Part shown: positions 43,891 through 56,800 of the stretch, in pieces
Position numbering within the stretch: the first letter of the stretch is position 1
How the letters are laid out: the number at the start of each line of letters is the position of its first letter
Origin: Chlorops oryzae
Taxonomy: Eukaryota; Arthropoda; Insecta; Diptera; Chloropidae
Assembly (NCBI GenBank): GCA_020466095.1
Contig: CM035808.1
Span: 41,263,555 to 41,327,554 of the forward strand
Reading direction: 5' to 3'
Length of the DNA: 64,000 bases
The notes under the pieces: model-generated
What the model saw: the letters and a program-made list of their open reading frames with translations, nothing else
What the model was told of the DNA's origin: nothing
Databases searched by the model: none
Program-made: the position numbers and the translations under genes

Positions 43891-44990
43891 ACTACAAATT
43901 GCCATCTTGGGTCTCCATTGGCAATATGTACACTTTGACTAGATGACATGCCATGAAAAATTACTCGGCTTCTATTTTTCATGGCTTGCCATCTGTCAAT
44001 TTGCAGTTATTACAGATATTTGTTGAAGATGCGTTCACATCATAGCGAGGAGTGGTTCGTTTCGGTTACAAATTTCCATTTTGCGGTCTCTATTGGCAAT
44101 ACCTAAACTTTGACATATGGCATGCCATGAAAAATTGAATTTCGCGATGTAGGGTGAATACACATCTAAATAATTGTTATGTATGGATATGAAAATTTCA
44201 CGTAGGTGAAGAGCGAATAACCCAGCAGGAAAAACCGTAAGGCCTGAAATTTTTCTTCCATTATTTCTTGATAGCATATTAAAGTATAGAATTCTTATAT
44301 GAATCAGTAGTAGAAAGTACACTTTGACCAGTAATGACTTACTGATTAGTATTATTTGTTCACAAAAACTTCAGTTCATCATCTTAAGAGGATGAATGCT
44401 AGGTATACAACTATGTATAGGTAAGGCCTATGCCGTACAGAAAATCTTCCGGTGTAGATAAATTATCTAAATTCTAAAAGTTTGCTTTACTGGGTTAGCG
44501 AAATCAGTAATGCACGAGCTTCCAATGACATCAGTGTGCTAAAAATAAGACATTCCTTAAGGAGTTCTTCGCATGAAGTTTCTGTAGAAAAGATCAGATT
44601 TTTCCCACTGGATAGACCCGCAAACGGGGAATTTTCCAATTTTTGGAACGCGTAATTTTTAGACTTGTGAGTTCAACCAATAAGTACGAGAAACCTAATT
44701 TTTACAGGAGATTGTTTTTTCTACTTATCTCTGTGTACTTTACACGAAATACGAAAAATCCAATTCTACGTTATCTCAAGTCTATTTAATAATTTTCCAA
44801 GAGGTAAATAGAAGACTCTAGTACAAATTTGCATCGAAAATTTAATTCCGTAAAATATGTAACATACTACGATTTCCCGCAAAGGGCTCGATACGTTTAC
44901 CCTCTGAGCAACGCTTCACATATCACATGTTTGAAAGCAAGTTCGAACGTATGTAGCCGGATATCTGCATTTAACTGTCAAAATAGTTCG
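43891..44990. other. Gene-free stretch with small repeated ATGGCATGCCAT palindromes
   Basis: GACATGCCATGAAAAATT near 43945, TCATGGCTTGCCATCTGTCA near 43978 and GGCATGCCATGAAAAATTGA near 44118, together with TTCCATGGCATGCCATCTGT at 40081, look like ends of a small repeat family. No exon recognised. Confidence 0.4.
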
Positions 44991-44999
44991 CTCAACAAA

Positions 45000-45030
45000 T
45001 ATAAAGCGCGATTTCCAGACTTCTCTTTCA
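45000..45030 (+). promoter_or_regulatory. Candidate TATA + Inr promoter
   Basis: TATAAAG at 45000-45006 and a TTCAGA initiator-like sequence with A+1 at 45030 are spaced 30 bp apart, as in insect TATA promoters. The candidate leader downstream ends at a consensus donor. Motif-based only. Confidence 0.35.
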
Positions 45031-45649
45031 GAATTTAAGTGTAAACACGCGCGTTCATTTCGAAACGGAGTGCAATATAAATTACTAATTGTTTTAATTT
45101 TTGAAAATATCATTCATGCATTTACATTCGAAGTAAAGTCCGTGCACGAGAACTTATCAATCAATCGGGAAAAGAGCTGGCAACAAGAAAAAAAAAAAAA
45201 AAAAAACAAAAACAAAAAATTTCGATATACCTTTTTTCATTCGCGTTCTTCGTTTGAAATCGACAATAAAACCGAACGCGTGCTTTTTCATTTACATTTT
45301 TTTTTTTTTTTTGTTGTGGACACAATTCTGTAATTTAAAGTGAGGTCATCTGCAGTAGACCACAAAAGCACGTTGTCGTATATGAAGAAGTAGGATTGCG
45401 GCTATTTTTACAGAAAAGGAAAAACGACAAAAACTATTGAAACGAAATTTCATAATACGTTGATAAGTTCAAGTATATAAAAAGAAGGAATCTAATTGTG
45501 AAATCGCATTTAATGTGGTGCTTTTCAACGTAAAAAGCCAAGCCGGTACAATAATTATCTGCATTGAAGTTGCAGGCTTTGTTACACAATTTCCGCAAGA
45601 AGCGGCGACGTTCACTCGCTTTTGATAAACTTCGCTAATTTCTAAAATA
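45030..45649 (+). other. Candidate non-coding first exon of an unseen gene
   Basis: About 620 nt from the putative start site to the strong donor ATA|GTAAGTATA at 45650. It contains only short upstream ORFs, for example the ATG at 45117. If real, coding exons would lie to the right, beyond the repeats or beyond the window. Confidence 0.3.
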
Positions 45650-46821
45650 GTAAGTATATTCGTACATATGTATGTACTAGCGACTGGATTACATTTTCTT
45701 ATGAATTTTTAAGTTCACAAGGCTCTATCGAACGAAGGCGAATGTCATTAAAGTGGATCATGCAATCATTCGTATAGAAATTGATAGAATTTTCAGTTTA
45801 TCATTATTGGAAAGAAAAAGAAAAGGCTGCTCTAATTATTAGTTATTAAACTGGCCATAATAGCATAATGCAACTGAACTTAATTTCAAAAAAAAAAAAA
45901 AAGCAGTTCAGGGTTCGAAATTATAGACAAGGAAATGAAACATAAACACTGTAAGCACTTTGCTATAAAAGCAATCAAATAAATTATGAAACGCTGAACA
46001 AATAAAAACCAACTCCATTCATCGGAACCAATTGTTGTAGAAAATAAATCAAACAAGTTCATGAGGTACTTGCGAAATAAACAAACAATTCGTTGAAACA
46101 GTAGAGAACAGTGAAACCTTTCCGGTTAATTTATTTTGACCAGTTTAATGAACACTTGCAGCGGAACTCTAACTTTTTTGCTATCTACTTTGGTAATTGT
46201 CGGAACCTGCCAAGTAGGCGATGCAGACAAAATACATCTATATAGTTCTCTTGGTGAATATAAACTCGAGAACAGGGTCAGTTCAATTTGATATCTAAAT
46301 AGCGGATTGGAAATTAAGTGTTTGTGAACCGAATAATAGTTTATTATTTGATAATAATTGAGCCCTTGATTATATTATATAAGTGATGGCTCAAATACTA
46401 AAGAAGGTCCTGCTACAGAAATTATATGGTGTTTTAATTTGGATAAACCAGGCACTGACAGTAATAAAAAGACAAATTTCAGTCTTTATTACAATTAAAA
46501 ATTATCATTCATTTAATATAAACCGCTGTCAGATTTGCAACGTTAAAATAATTTAATAATGCGATAAATAAAAAGCACTTGTAGAAGTTTTACTTTGATC
46601 ATTTGTTACAACTTTAGGCATACAGGTATCTATCTATACGAATGATGATCTTATTTTTTCTATAAACACAATACCTACAATCATAAAGAGCTGAAACATT
46701 GTATAGTTTGATCATTCAAATGTACAACTGAAAAATTAAGGCCAAAAAATTTTTTGAAGAAAAAGAGATTACAATAAGGGTATTCCCTTTAAAATGAAAA
46801 GATTAGAAAATGGGAAAAGTG
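45650..46821. other. Gene-free AT-rich stretch
   Basis: No exon, TIR pair or tandem array recognised. A short CTGCTACAGAAATT segment near 46411 resembles the end of the MITE at 34853-35254 but has no partner. Confidence 0.35.
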
Positions 46822-47142
46822 CAGTGTTGCCAGGTAGCTCCCCCTAAAACTACTCCTTAACTCCCCCCAGATTCGAAATGTGCCCCCTAAAAAGTACAAT
46901 ATTCGAAATGAAAAAAAGTAATTTGGAAAGAACAACAACAAATTTGACAGATTTTCTATATCAAACACTTTAAACTTCGCACAATATTTGTTTATACATA
47001 TATATCATAAGCCCCTAAAATTCTCCTAGGAAAATTTGTTCCCCCTAAACATGCCCCTAAAAATTTGTTCCCCCTAAACGACCCCCTAAAAGTAGGAAAA
47101 ACCCCTAAATCTAGGGGGAAAACCCCTAAACTGGCAACACTG
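46822..47142. mobile_element. hAT MITE (CAGTGTTGCCAG ends), TSD GAAAAGTG
   Basis: 321 bp. CAGTGTTGCCAGGTAG ... CTAAACTGGCAACACTG; perfect 8-bp TSD GAAAAGTG at 46814-46821 and 47143-47150. The body is packed with CCCCTAAA/CCCCCTAAAA motifs. Same family as 47655-47989, opposite orientation. Confidence 0.88.
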
Positions 47143-47358
47143 GAAAAGTGTAAAATTTTTCATACAAAATTTCGTTCATTAATTTCTAAGCCTTCTTGAT
47201 TTACGATTTTTCGAATTTTTCGAGGCAAATACACGTTTAAGTGAAGACCCCTAATGTTTCCGATCGAAAATGTCTCTTGAAGAGCTTTTTATCTTTAGTT
47301 ACGATTAGTCGATTAAAAGCTTTGGCATTTTTTTTAATTTACTTGTTTCGCCTAATTA

Positions 47359-48036
47359 GGGCCAATATTACCACGCATATTTAAACATTTTTTAAAATAA
47401 AAATCAACTCTTGGTTTTCACCACTCAACTTTAAAAAAAAAATTTTAAAAACATTTTAAAGTGCTTGACAGTTAATTTAAACACGATGCAAATTTTCAAT
47501 TTTCAATATCGATATTGAAAATGAATTTTTCTTTTTAAATACTTTCTTTATTTTAGTTTAAAAAAACTTTTTCTTGGGGCAAATATTACCACGATTTTTA
47601 AATCAATTTAAATAAAATTTGAATTTTTGTTGTATGGGATTTGACCGTTTTTTCCAGTGTTGCCAGTTTAGGGGTTTTCCCCCCCTAGATTTAGAGGTTT
47701 TTCCTACTTTTAGGGGGCCGTTTAGGGGGAACAAATTTTTTGGGTCATGTTTAGGGGAAACAAATTTTCCTAGTAGAATTTTAGGGGTTTATGATATGTA
47801 AATATACGTATGTATAAACAAATGATGTGCGAAGTTTATAGTGTTTGATATAGAAAATCTGTATAGTTTCTTGTTGTTTTTTCCAAATTAACTTTTTTTC
47901 ATTTCGAATATTGTACTTTTTAGGGGGCACATTTCGAATCTGGGAGGAGTTAAGGAGTAGTTTTAGGGGGAGCTATCCTGGCAACACTGGTTTTTTCCAT
48001 TTAAATCATTTTTAAATAGATTAGCAATATTGGCCC
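47359..48036. mobile_element. PIF/Harbinger-type MITE, TSD TTA, split by a hAT MITE
   Basis: GGGCCAATATTACCACG and GATTAGCAATATTGGCCC ends. TTA at 47356-47358 and 48037-48039. An internal AAATATTACCACGATTTTTA repeats the left subterminal sequence. A hAT MITE occupies 47655-47989. Confidence 0.72.
47655..47989. mobile_element. hAT MITE (CAGTGTTGCCAG ends), TSD GTTTTTTC
   Basis: 335 bp, an inverted sister of 46822-47142: CAGTGTTGCCAGTTTAGGGG ... CCTGGCAACACTG. Perfect 8-bp TSD GTTTTTTC at 47647-47654 and 47990-47997. Confidence 0.88.
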
Positions 48037-49015
48037 TTAGAGAGATAATTAAAAAAAAAAGACGTAAATTTATTTACAAATTGATATTTTTCCATAACCT
48101 TCTTCAACTCGTATTTCGGTGAGTTTCAATACAACTACCCACCTTTTTTTTCCTTTCTCCCCAGTAAACAAAAAAAAAAAACAAAAAAAAAAAATGCTGC
48201 TAATGTGGGCGTTCAGGTATGGAGATTTCCTCGGAACTGTCAAGGATAATTATTCCTTTGTTTTATGGAAAAACAGAGCGTGGATGTGTTTTCAGTTGAA
48301 AGCATTTTTTTAACAACTTCCAACATATCGATTAGCTTCCTACAAAGCCTAATAATAGAATTTTTTTTTTAAAATGCCATTCAACTCCTCAAAGGAGAAT
48401 GTGTTTTGCTTCGTCATTTTGAATTATTCAACTAAAAGTCCTCATTCTTTTCCAAGAATAATTGACGATTCAAATTCGTTTTGAACGAATAAAAAAAAAA
48501 CTTTTATAAATTCCGTCTCAATACCTTAATTTTTAATGTTAACCCATTAGAGTCCAATCTTCGAAATTGAATTTCATCGTTGAGCGTTAGTGGGTTAATT
48601 TTTTGTTGTTTTTAATTTCACGATATAAAATCTGAACTCTCATGCGGCTAATTGCGCGAAATCGTCTGCGAAATTTCTGTTTAAACCGAAAACCTGTTAA
48701 GCTTTTTCTACGAAAATTTTGTCGTCGTTTTATTGTTGTTGCTCACAAAGCAAACAGAATAAAAGAATAAAAGTGGAAAAATCAACAAAACAAAACAAGT
48801 TTTGTTACTCATAATAATAACAACAGAAAATCCGATTGGCTTCCTCTCACCTCTCTTTTTTTCAGCCCTTTTTAGCCCTTTTTGCTGTTTTCATTTCATT
48901 TTCAGCTTTTGCCTTTGGTCAGGCTTATATGCTTGTCCTTGACATTGGCGTTGTTTATCGCAATTTCTTTCGGTCTTCTTGCTTTTGTTTATTCATAAAT
49001 TTTTTTTTCTCTGTA

Positions 49016-49444
49016 CAGTGCTCGTCCAATAGTACGAAATATATAATGTCAGGCACATTCGTAATGCTGGAAAGTTCGTATTATTGAACACGAATTTTTC
49101 TTCCTTTTTTTTTTATGAATAAAGCACATGCACGTAATTTAAATTAATTTTATTTTTTATTTAAACCAAAATAAACAAAATAACTTAATTTTCAATATAA
49201 AACTTCGTAGCAACTGACTTCTTAACAGCTGACCGCAGAAAAAAATAATAGGAAATTCAAGGAATCGCTAAATTTCTCATACATTTATAGAAAAACAAAC
49301 AAATGCTTTCAAAAAATACAGTTATTCATATTATCGGATAGCAAAAACAATTTTCATTCGTACTATAGAGTAGCCAATGCAACAAATTTGCCTTTCGTAC
49401 AATTAGACATTCGTACAATAGTACGTTTTACTGGACGACCACTG
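49016..49444. mobile_element. pogo/Tigger-like MITE, TSD TA
   Basis: 429 bp. CAGTGCTCGTCCAATAGTAC and ACTGGACGACCACTG ends; TA at 49014-49015 and 49445-49446. TTCGTACNATTAGACATTCG-like motifs repeat near both ends. Confidence 0.72.
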
Positions 49445-49446
49445 TA

Positions 49447-51579
49447 TTTATATCTATCATTTGATATTGGATATCAGAGCAGGTTTGCGCTTAATTATCA
49501 GTCGAATGCGTAAAAAGGTCAAAGAGAAATAAAACATTTCTTAATTTAAGTGCGGATAAATGACCATTTATTATTATTTTTTTTATTCAAATTTAGAAAA
49601 GGCATATTTCTATCGAAAGCAATGCATACACTTTTTAATATCTCAATAAAAATATTTGGCTGGTCGCCAAATTTTTTCTCCTACGGGGGATAAAAAAAAA
49701 AAATGGAAAAATAATCAAAAAAGAAGGCCAATAATTTTTTCTCTGGGCACTTGGTCAAATGTTCTTGAGAACATTTTTGAAACCCTCAATGGCTAAAAGC
49801 TTATCCTTATTACATTCTATTCAAATGTACATTTTTTTTTTTTGTTTTCTCTAATTTGCAAAGAAGTGCGAGTATTGAGATTATTGAATTCAATTTGAGA
49901 TGGTAGAAATGTTCAGTATACTGGAAACTTTGCTCAGGCTTTCCCAAGCACCTAAAAATATTTTTTTTTCTATATAATTAATACTTTTTTAATCGGAAAT
50001 GAAATGATCGTGTTCCAAATGCTGTTGATTTTTTCCACTGACATAGTTTTTGGATTCGAGCGCTAAGCGAAATCGACTTGTCTAAACCTTTCGAGAAACT
50101 TTTGACTACAAATAGAAATTAATTATTCATTAAGCTTAAGTTTAATAGAAAAATCCAGACTTTTTCAAACGAAAGGAATTTCTTCTTGAAAAGAGGCTAA
50201 TAAAAATCTCATATTTGTGCTATTTATAAGCTTCTTAAGTGCACGGTTTAATGTCTCCCAGTTTAAGTGAATTAGCCTCCATTTGAATTTGTCTCCTTCT
50301 GAGGTTTTATTTTTATTTTTACATTGTAAGTCAAAGAAAAATTTTTAAAATGAAAATAGATTCTCTCAGAAAAATCCCTTCTTCGAACCGAAGAGAGAAA
50401 ATATCATTGTGAATGACGCAGTTAATTTTAAAATGAAATTTTATCTTGTGTAAAAAAAAATGGGGTTTCCAGTTATCGTACAAAAAAAAATCTTATCTCT
50501 TCGATTCACATGATTCATCCGCGGCTGTTAATTTCCATCAAATTCTCTAAATTATATGTGAAAATTTTTTGAACTTGTATTCGCAACGTCTCGGAAAGCC
50601 GCATTTTTTATTTAATTGATTTATTATAACCAGCTCCAGTATGGCATATAAGCTTTTTAATAATCTTGCAACTTGCTAAGAATCAGTTAAATGGAAAACT
50701 GACTCAATTATGGTCCCAGTCTTTAACGCGGCTTAAGAACTTCGAAACCTTAAGTTCCCTAATATATTCTTTTGGTCTCCTTGACAGTTAAACTCAATCA
50801 AATACCTTTGTTGTGTTCGAACTTTTCAAAAAGTTTCGTATAGTTTAGTTTCTTCAACTGCTCCGGCCTATGCTCCAATAAAAGCGATAGTTAAGTTTGT
50901 ATTTATGTATTTAATTATGAAGAAATTCTCTTCTGAAGACTAGCATTTGAAAGATTAAACCATAAAAACGTTTAAACTCGGTTGAAGACTTTAAATTATT
51001 TCCGTTCTTATATGGACGGATTTCCGCTCTAAACTAATAAGGATACAAGAACGCAAGTAGGATACCTTGTCACGAAAGCTCTTTAATGCCGATTTTTGTG
51101 CCCCTTTCGAATTTACAGCTCGCCATTTGTCTTTTTTGGGTATTTGAATGCATTGATTCAGTATGATTGACAATATTTCCACATCATAAAAAATGAACTT
51201 TAATTAATGAGCCCATCTCGTATAGCATCTGGATATATTAAATCATCCCTAATCGTAACGGCAAGACAATGAAACATTTCCAATAAAACTTTCATCAGTC
51301 CGAATTAAAGATGTTAAAATTTAAAAATTAAATTTATTTCATTTTAAAGTGCGACTGAAATCGTTTTCTTATCTTTCATTCTCGTAGGCACTTGAGAAAG
51401 CAAGTCTTATCAGTTTAGAAAAAATAGGATTTGGTTATTACGAAACAATTGATATAAATGAACACGTGTTGAAGGAGAAGCTTCTATTATCAAAGATAGA
51501 CAAATTCAGTCGGTGTGGAATAATGTGAAGAGTATCAAGAAACGGTTTTGAAAAGTAAAAGAAATTTTTAATTTATCTA
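49447..51579. other. Gene-free AT-rich stretch
   Basis: No exon or mobile-element ends recognised. Several poly(T)/poly(A) tracts. The 63-codon ORF at 50991-51182 has no known motif. Confidence 0.35.
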
Positions 51580-51665
51580 TTATTATTATTATTCTTATTA
51601 TTATTATTATTATTAATTATTAATTATTATAATTATAATTATTATTATTATTATTACTATTAGTT
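51580..51665. repeat. (TTA)n microsatellite
   Basis: Imperfect TATTATTATT / AATTATTATT run. Confidence 0.85.
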
Positions 51666-52201
51666 TTTATTAATTTTTTGAGGCATATGAAAGATTTTCA
51701 TTGTTGCCTCCTTGAGAAGATTTTAATGGGTGTAAAAATGGCAAAAAATGTAGGACCGTCATAACTCTTGAAAGAAGTTAAAAAATTCTTACTTGATTTC
51801 CAATATGTACAGTAGAAAACGGATAAATGGAACACGTTTTTCACACAAATTTTTGTGCATACTCTTATAATTTGTGCATTATTGTGTATGTTAAGGAAAC
51901 AAAAAAATATTAATTTGCCAATTTTTTTTAAAACGTTTAGTTTTTCTAAATTATTTATACGTTTATATAAATATCTAACGGATTAAAAATTTGAATTGTG
52001 CTATCATTTCATTGTGTCCTATGCTCCGACTAGGAGTGACATTCTTATGTACAGTTTTCTCTCGGAAATGTTAAGTCTCATAGAAATTAATAGTTGCGAA
52101 AACTGACTTATAATTTCAGATTTTCCCGCAATACTTTGAAAGATTTGCGTAAACATTCAATACACACACATATGAACGAAACAAAGTTCTATTTTTTTTA
52201 A

Positions 52202-53043
52202 CCCTTCTGCATTCTTTCAAAAAAGTAACACTTTTTGTCTTTTGGGTCAAAATGACCCAAGATAATAAAAATAATTTTTTTTTTTTTTTAATAAATTTAA
52301 TTTTATTTTTTTTAAATAAATTTAAGGTTTTTTGTTTCATATTTATAAAGATAAATATTACATTAAGTTATTTTAAGACTTATTTCCACAATCTAGGCAG
52401 ACAATAGCCTTAGTACTATGTTCCTTGCAAACATATTTTCGGCATTTTTCGCAAATAGTTGAATATTTATTTGAATTTTTATCATGGGGACAAAAGAAAC
52501 AGCGCTGTCTTTTTCCTGAAGGCTCGATGAAAGAAACACGGCTGGCATTCTTACTTGTGGAAGGAGATTCCGAACCGGATGCCATTTCAAGGGCACGTTC
52601 TGACCTTTGTCTTGTGTTTTGAATGGCTTATACAACATTCTTGGCCGATTTTCCGTAAGGTAGTCTTTGCCGTCGCAAAATATGTGGTCTTATCAACTGA
52701 CTTCCTAGATCCGGGAGGTACAATCGGCGTCCGAAGATTTTGTTGCTGTTCCAAGAAGGGTTAATTTCAGTCTATATAATATAGGAATTTATCATTCTGT
52801 CGGCCAACTAAAATGTCAATGGGGTCAAAATGACCCACAAACGCTTCATGTGTTTGAAAAACCTATTTATGCTTCTATGTTAAACAAAAGCAAATTTATT
52901 TTATTGTTTTTTAAAGATATCCCATCTATTTGATATTTTTATGGATAAAATAAAACATTACATCAATACAGAAAGTTGAAGTCGGTCATTCAACGAAATT
53001 TAATTTGAAATTGGGTCATTTTGACCCAAAGAGTGCAGAAGGG
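52202..53043. mobile_element. piggyBac-family relic, TSD TTAA
   Basis: 842 bp. CCCTTCTGCATTCTTTC and AGAGTGCAGAAGGG ends flanked by TTAA at 52198-52201 and 53044-53047. GGGTCAAAATGACCC-type palindromes lie at about 52246, 52824 and 53013. It keeps only the 3' end of a transposase gene on the minus strand. Confidence 0.88.
52373..52627 (-). pseudogene. C-terminal cysteine-rich domain of a piggyBac transposase
   Basis: The frame runs about TRQRSERALEMASGSE ... and ends in a Cys/His array: CFFCPHDK, STICEKCRKYVCKEHS, VCLDCGNKS, stop at 52373. The CxxC..CxxC..CxxxH..CxxC layout is the RING/PHD-like C-terminal domain of piggyBac transposases, which binds the TIR. The catalytic core is missing. 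Confidence 0.8.
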
Positions 53044-53479
53044 TTAAGCGCAAAGTCCAATAATGCGACAGCTCTTTACGAGAGAACGAGACGTGACGCA
53101 GACACAATATCCATTCCTGCAATCATATGGCGCAATCTCCAATGTAACACATTGCGAAAGCTCGAGAAAAGTTAGAAAAACTAAACATTTGCGTGACGTA
53201 GCAAACTGTCGCAATATTCGATTTTGCGCTTTTTGCGAAAATTTTGTCGTCACCAGTTAAAGCAGTGATACCACAATATTATTTGTAAAAACCAAAATTC
53301 GAAAGAAAAACTACCAAATTAGTTTTTCATGTTTTTTCTATGTTTATAAATATTTATGAGCTTACAGCTGAAATTTATGGCCTTTTGGCTTCTAAAAGAG
53401 GGAATAGCTTAGAAAATTTTATTTAGTTAGTTAGCTAGTAAATTAAGGGGCCAGTTTCACCAAGCTATTTAAACAAAAC

Positions 53480-54568
53480 TTAAACGAAAGGAACTGTCAA
53501 ATTTGACGACGATAGAGCAAAGAGATTTAGAACCAGCGCTTCTACTGTTCGGAGAAATCGTTTTTCTGAAGGTATAAAAGCATACATATGTATGCGTTAA
53601 ATGTCCTAATCGGTCCAGCAAACAAAATCTTGACGCGAAGAAACGGGCTCGTTTGTATTACATATAACAAAGTTCTAACCAAATTCAAGGCTGCATTATT
53701 ATGGGATACGAAACGTATATAAAAATGAACTTGAAACAGCTTTCAGGCCAATCCTATTATTATTGCAAGAAGCGGGGATTCATTCAGGCAAAATTTAAGA
53801 ATATACCGATGGAAAAGTTTGGATAGAAAGTCTTAATTTGGCAAGGAATCTGCAGCTGTGGGTTGAAGTCGCGTGCTTTTGTCACAGTTTCATCTATGAC
53901 GTCCGAACTTTACACTAAGGAGTGCTTAGGGGTCGTCCATATATTACGTCATCATACAGGGGAGTGGAGGGGGTCTCGCGAATGATGACGCTTGACGATG
54001 AGGGGGAGGGGGATCAATCCGCAATGATCACGTCATCATCTCTATCTTATAAGAAAACACTATTAAACTATATTTTGAAGAAATTAATTTCTATTTACTT
54101 GTGAAATAATAAAGAGCTCAAAGATGATGTCAAACAAGTGGGGGAGGGGGTTCTGGACGATGACGATTGATGATATGGGGGAGGATGGGGTCTAAAATGG
54201 TCAAAATCATGCTGACGTAATATATGGACGGCCCCTTATAAAAACGACTTTTGCCATTTATTCGTATGCATCGATCTCGGGTTATGTTTTGGCCAGATCA
54301 AGCCACTTGCCATTACTCAAATGCAACAATGTCATGGTACGAAGCGAACCAGGTCGATTTGGTAACCAAGTGGATGAACCCACCTAATTGTCCAGAACTG
54401 CACCCTATCGACAGGTATTGGGCAATTGTCGAAAGCCAATTAAGGATACTAGGTCGTTTAATAAAAAACAGGGATTCCATGCTAATCGCCTTCTATAAAT
54501 GTGCCGCTCAAGTCGATGGAAATAGGTGTGCGGGCCCTAATGGCAAACATGAAGAGAAACATTCGTAA
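53480..54568 (+). pseudogene. Tc1/mariner-superfamily transposase pseudogene (DD37-like), split by a MITE
   Basis: Degraded reading frames on both sides of the MITE at 53929-54235. Upstream is KVLIWQGICSCGLKSRAFVT; downstream RLLPFIRMHRSRVMFWPDQA then TCHYSN, and VTKWMNPPNCPELHPIDRYW. The FWPDQATCH and NPPNCPELHPID blocks are the second and third catalytic regions of IS630/Tc1-type enzymes. Several stops and frameshifts; no TIRs assigned. Confidence 0.72.
53929..54235. mobile_element. PIF/Harbinger-type MITE (GGGGTCGTCCATATATTACG), TSD TTA
   Basis: 307 bp. GGGGTCGTCCATATATTACG and CGTAATATATGGACGGCCCC ends; TTA at 53926-53928 and 54236-54238. A second copy in opposite orientation is at 62161-62458. 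Confidence 0.9.
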
Positions 54569-56328
54569 ATTTATACGTTCAAATAAATTATAATTTTTAT
54601 ATTGAAATAATATGAAAGAAGAATAAAACACCTTTCATTTCAACGACAACAAGCGTTCGACAAAGTCTGGCATGAAGGCTTGCTATACAAAATCCGAAGT
54701 TTACTTCCTTTAAATTTCCACGCGATCTTTGAGTCATACTTAAAACATAGAACGTTCCAACTGAAACGTAATACGTTTACAACAACAAGTTTTCAAATTA
54801 ATGCAGGAGTCCCTCAAGGAAGTGTTGTAGGGCCTTTTCTTTATCTCTTGTATACTGCAGATATTCCTATTAGTGATCGAATAACAGTTTCAACATTCGC
54901 TGATGACACAGCGATATTAAGCCGACACAAGGATATAAGAGTCGCTACTTCCAAGCTCCAAAATCATCTCAGCGAAATCCAAGACTGGCTGTCTAAATGG
55001 CGAATTAAAATAAATGAGCTTAAATGTCGGCATATAACATTCACGCTTAACAGAAAATCTTCTCCGGACATTTTCCTTAATAACACACGCGTCCCTCAAA
55101 GTGAACAAGTTACTTAACTCGGAATTCACTTGGATAAGCAATTGACATGGCGCAAGCATATCGATGCCAAGAGAACCCAAATGAAACTTAAAGCCAATAG
55201 CTTCCACTGGTTAATTAATAATCGCTCTCCTCTTAAACTGGATTATAAAATCCTCCTATACAAACAAGTCATAAAACCAATATGGACGTATGGTTTGCAA
55301 TTGTATGGAAATGCAAGCAATTCGAACATAGATATCCTAAGTACTATAACCGGAGCTCCATGGCTTATTTCAAATGAAAGAATACATAGAGAACTTAACG
55401 TAGAACTGGTTAAAATGGAGTTTGCCAAAGTCAAAGAAAAGTATTTTTGTAAACTGCAAGCACACGTAAATCCACTCGCGCGTAGACTATCAAATCCATC
55501 TCTCCATTCGAGGCTAAAAAGAAATGATCGGCCAGCGGCTACAAGTCGTACTCAACAACAGCTGCAATCCATGCACATTCATCAATACAGCTTTCCTAGC
55601 TGATCGTCAACTCGGTGGGTGCACTCCATGCACCCTTGCAATCCACGCACACCCTAACTCCTTAAAATCGTCGTTTCCGCAAACAAAGCCGTCAATACTA
55701 CATGTCGATAGCTTCGGATAGAAAGGGCGTAACTCATTATTTTGCTACTTTACAGGAGAAGGAAAAAACTTCATAAAATCGCAAAGGTTAGATATTTAAA
55801 AAAAGTTTAAACGCAAAGCCAATTAAATACTACGCACGAAATTTGTTTTAGGCTTGAATTTTTATTTTTTCTGTGTTTCGAGCAGTTTTCTGAGTTAGGG
55901 CTTTTTGATATCAATTTTCGTTCAAAACACGTGAGTTAGGTCTTTGTACGCAAAGTTTAAAATATAAATAAAATTATAAGATGCGATCCAGCACTATACT
56001 ATAACCAATAATATCGGTTAGTGGTTTCTATTGATAAAATTAATTCAAAACAAATATTTTTTGAAACGCATTATTCACTGTTTTCACGTTCGTGTCTTGA
56101 GTCTTTGCATGCATACAGACCAAAATTCAGTTTAAAAAAAAGTAATAATTATAACATATTATTAAAACATACCAAAAACGAATCCAATATTCTTCATATT
56201 AGGCTCGTTTAAAAGGTAATTTTGTAAATTTTTCGAATATGCATACTGAACATGCTCGTTCTTGTTCCTACGGCATTTATATTATAGATTGAAGTTCGTG
56301 AGGCATTTTTTTATTTATTTAAGTCTAT

Positions 56329-56800
56329 TTTTGTATGGTGACCCCGCTAAGGAGGGGAGATAGAGGGTGGGTATGTTTGAAGCAAATACTTGGGGTAAAA
56401 AAATAATGGGGGTCGGTCATATATATCATCCCCCTAGGAGGGGTTATACTGTGGTGACAGCCATTTTGTATGAAATTGTTATAAAGTTAAGGTAATTTTG
56501 TATGGGGGACCCCCTAAGGAGGGGAGATAGGGGGTCAGTATGTTGGGAAAAAATGTTAATGAGACAAAGTTAATGGGGGTCGGTCAAACATTTGACTCCT
56601 CTAGGTGCACTCTGGGGCTAGTTAGGACAGTGGGGGGAAAATTCATAAAAAAATTACTTTTGTATTGGAGCCCCCTTAAGGAGTGGAGATAGGGGGAAGG
56701 TATGTTTGGATAAATTGTTGGGAATAAAAAAATAATGGTAGTTGGTCCTCCATTTGACCCCTCTAGGAGCTACTCTGCTTACAGTAACATCAAAAATTTG
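56329..56800. repeat. Three degenerate tandem units of about 165 bp
   Basis: TTTTGTATGGTGACCCCGCT at 56329, TTTTGTATGGGGGACCCCCT at 56496 and a related TTTTGTATTGGAGCCCCC near 56658, each followed by AAGGAG.GGAGATAG. Inside the TA-flanked element. Confidence 0.7.
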
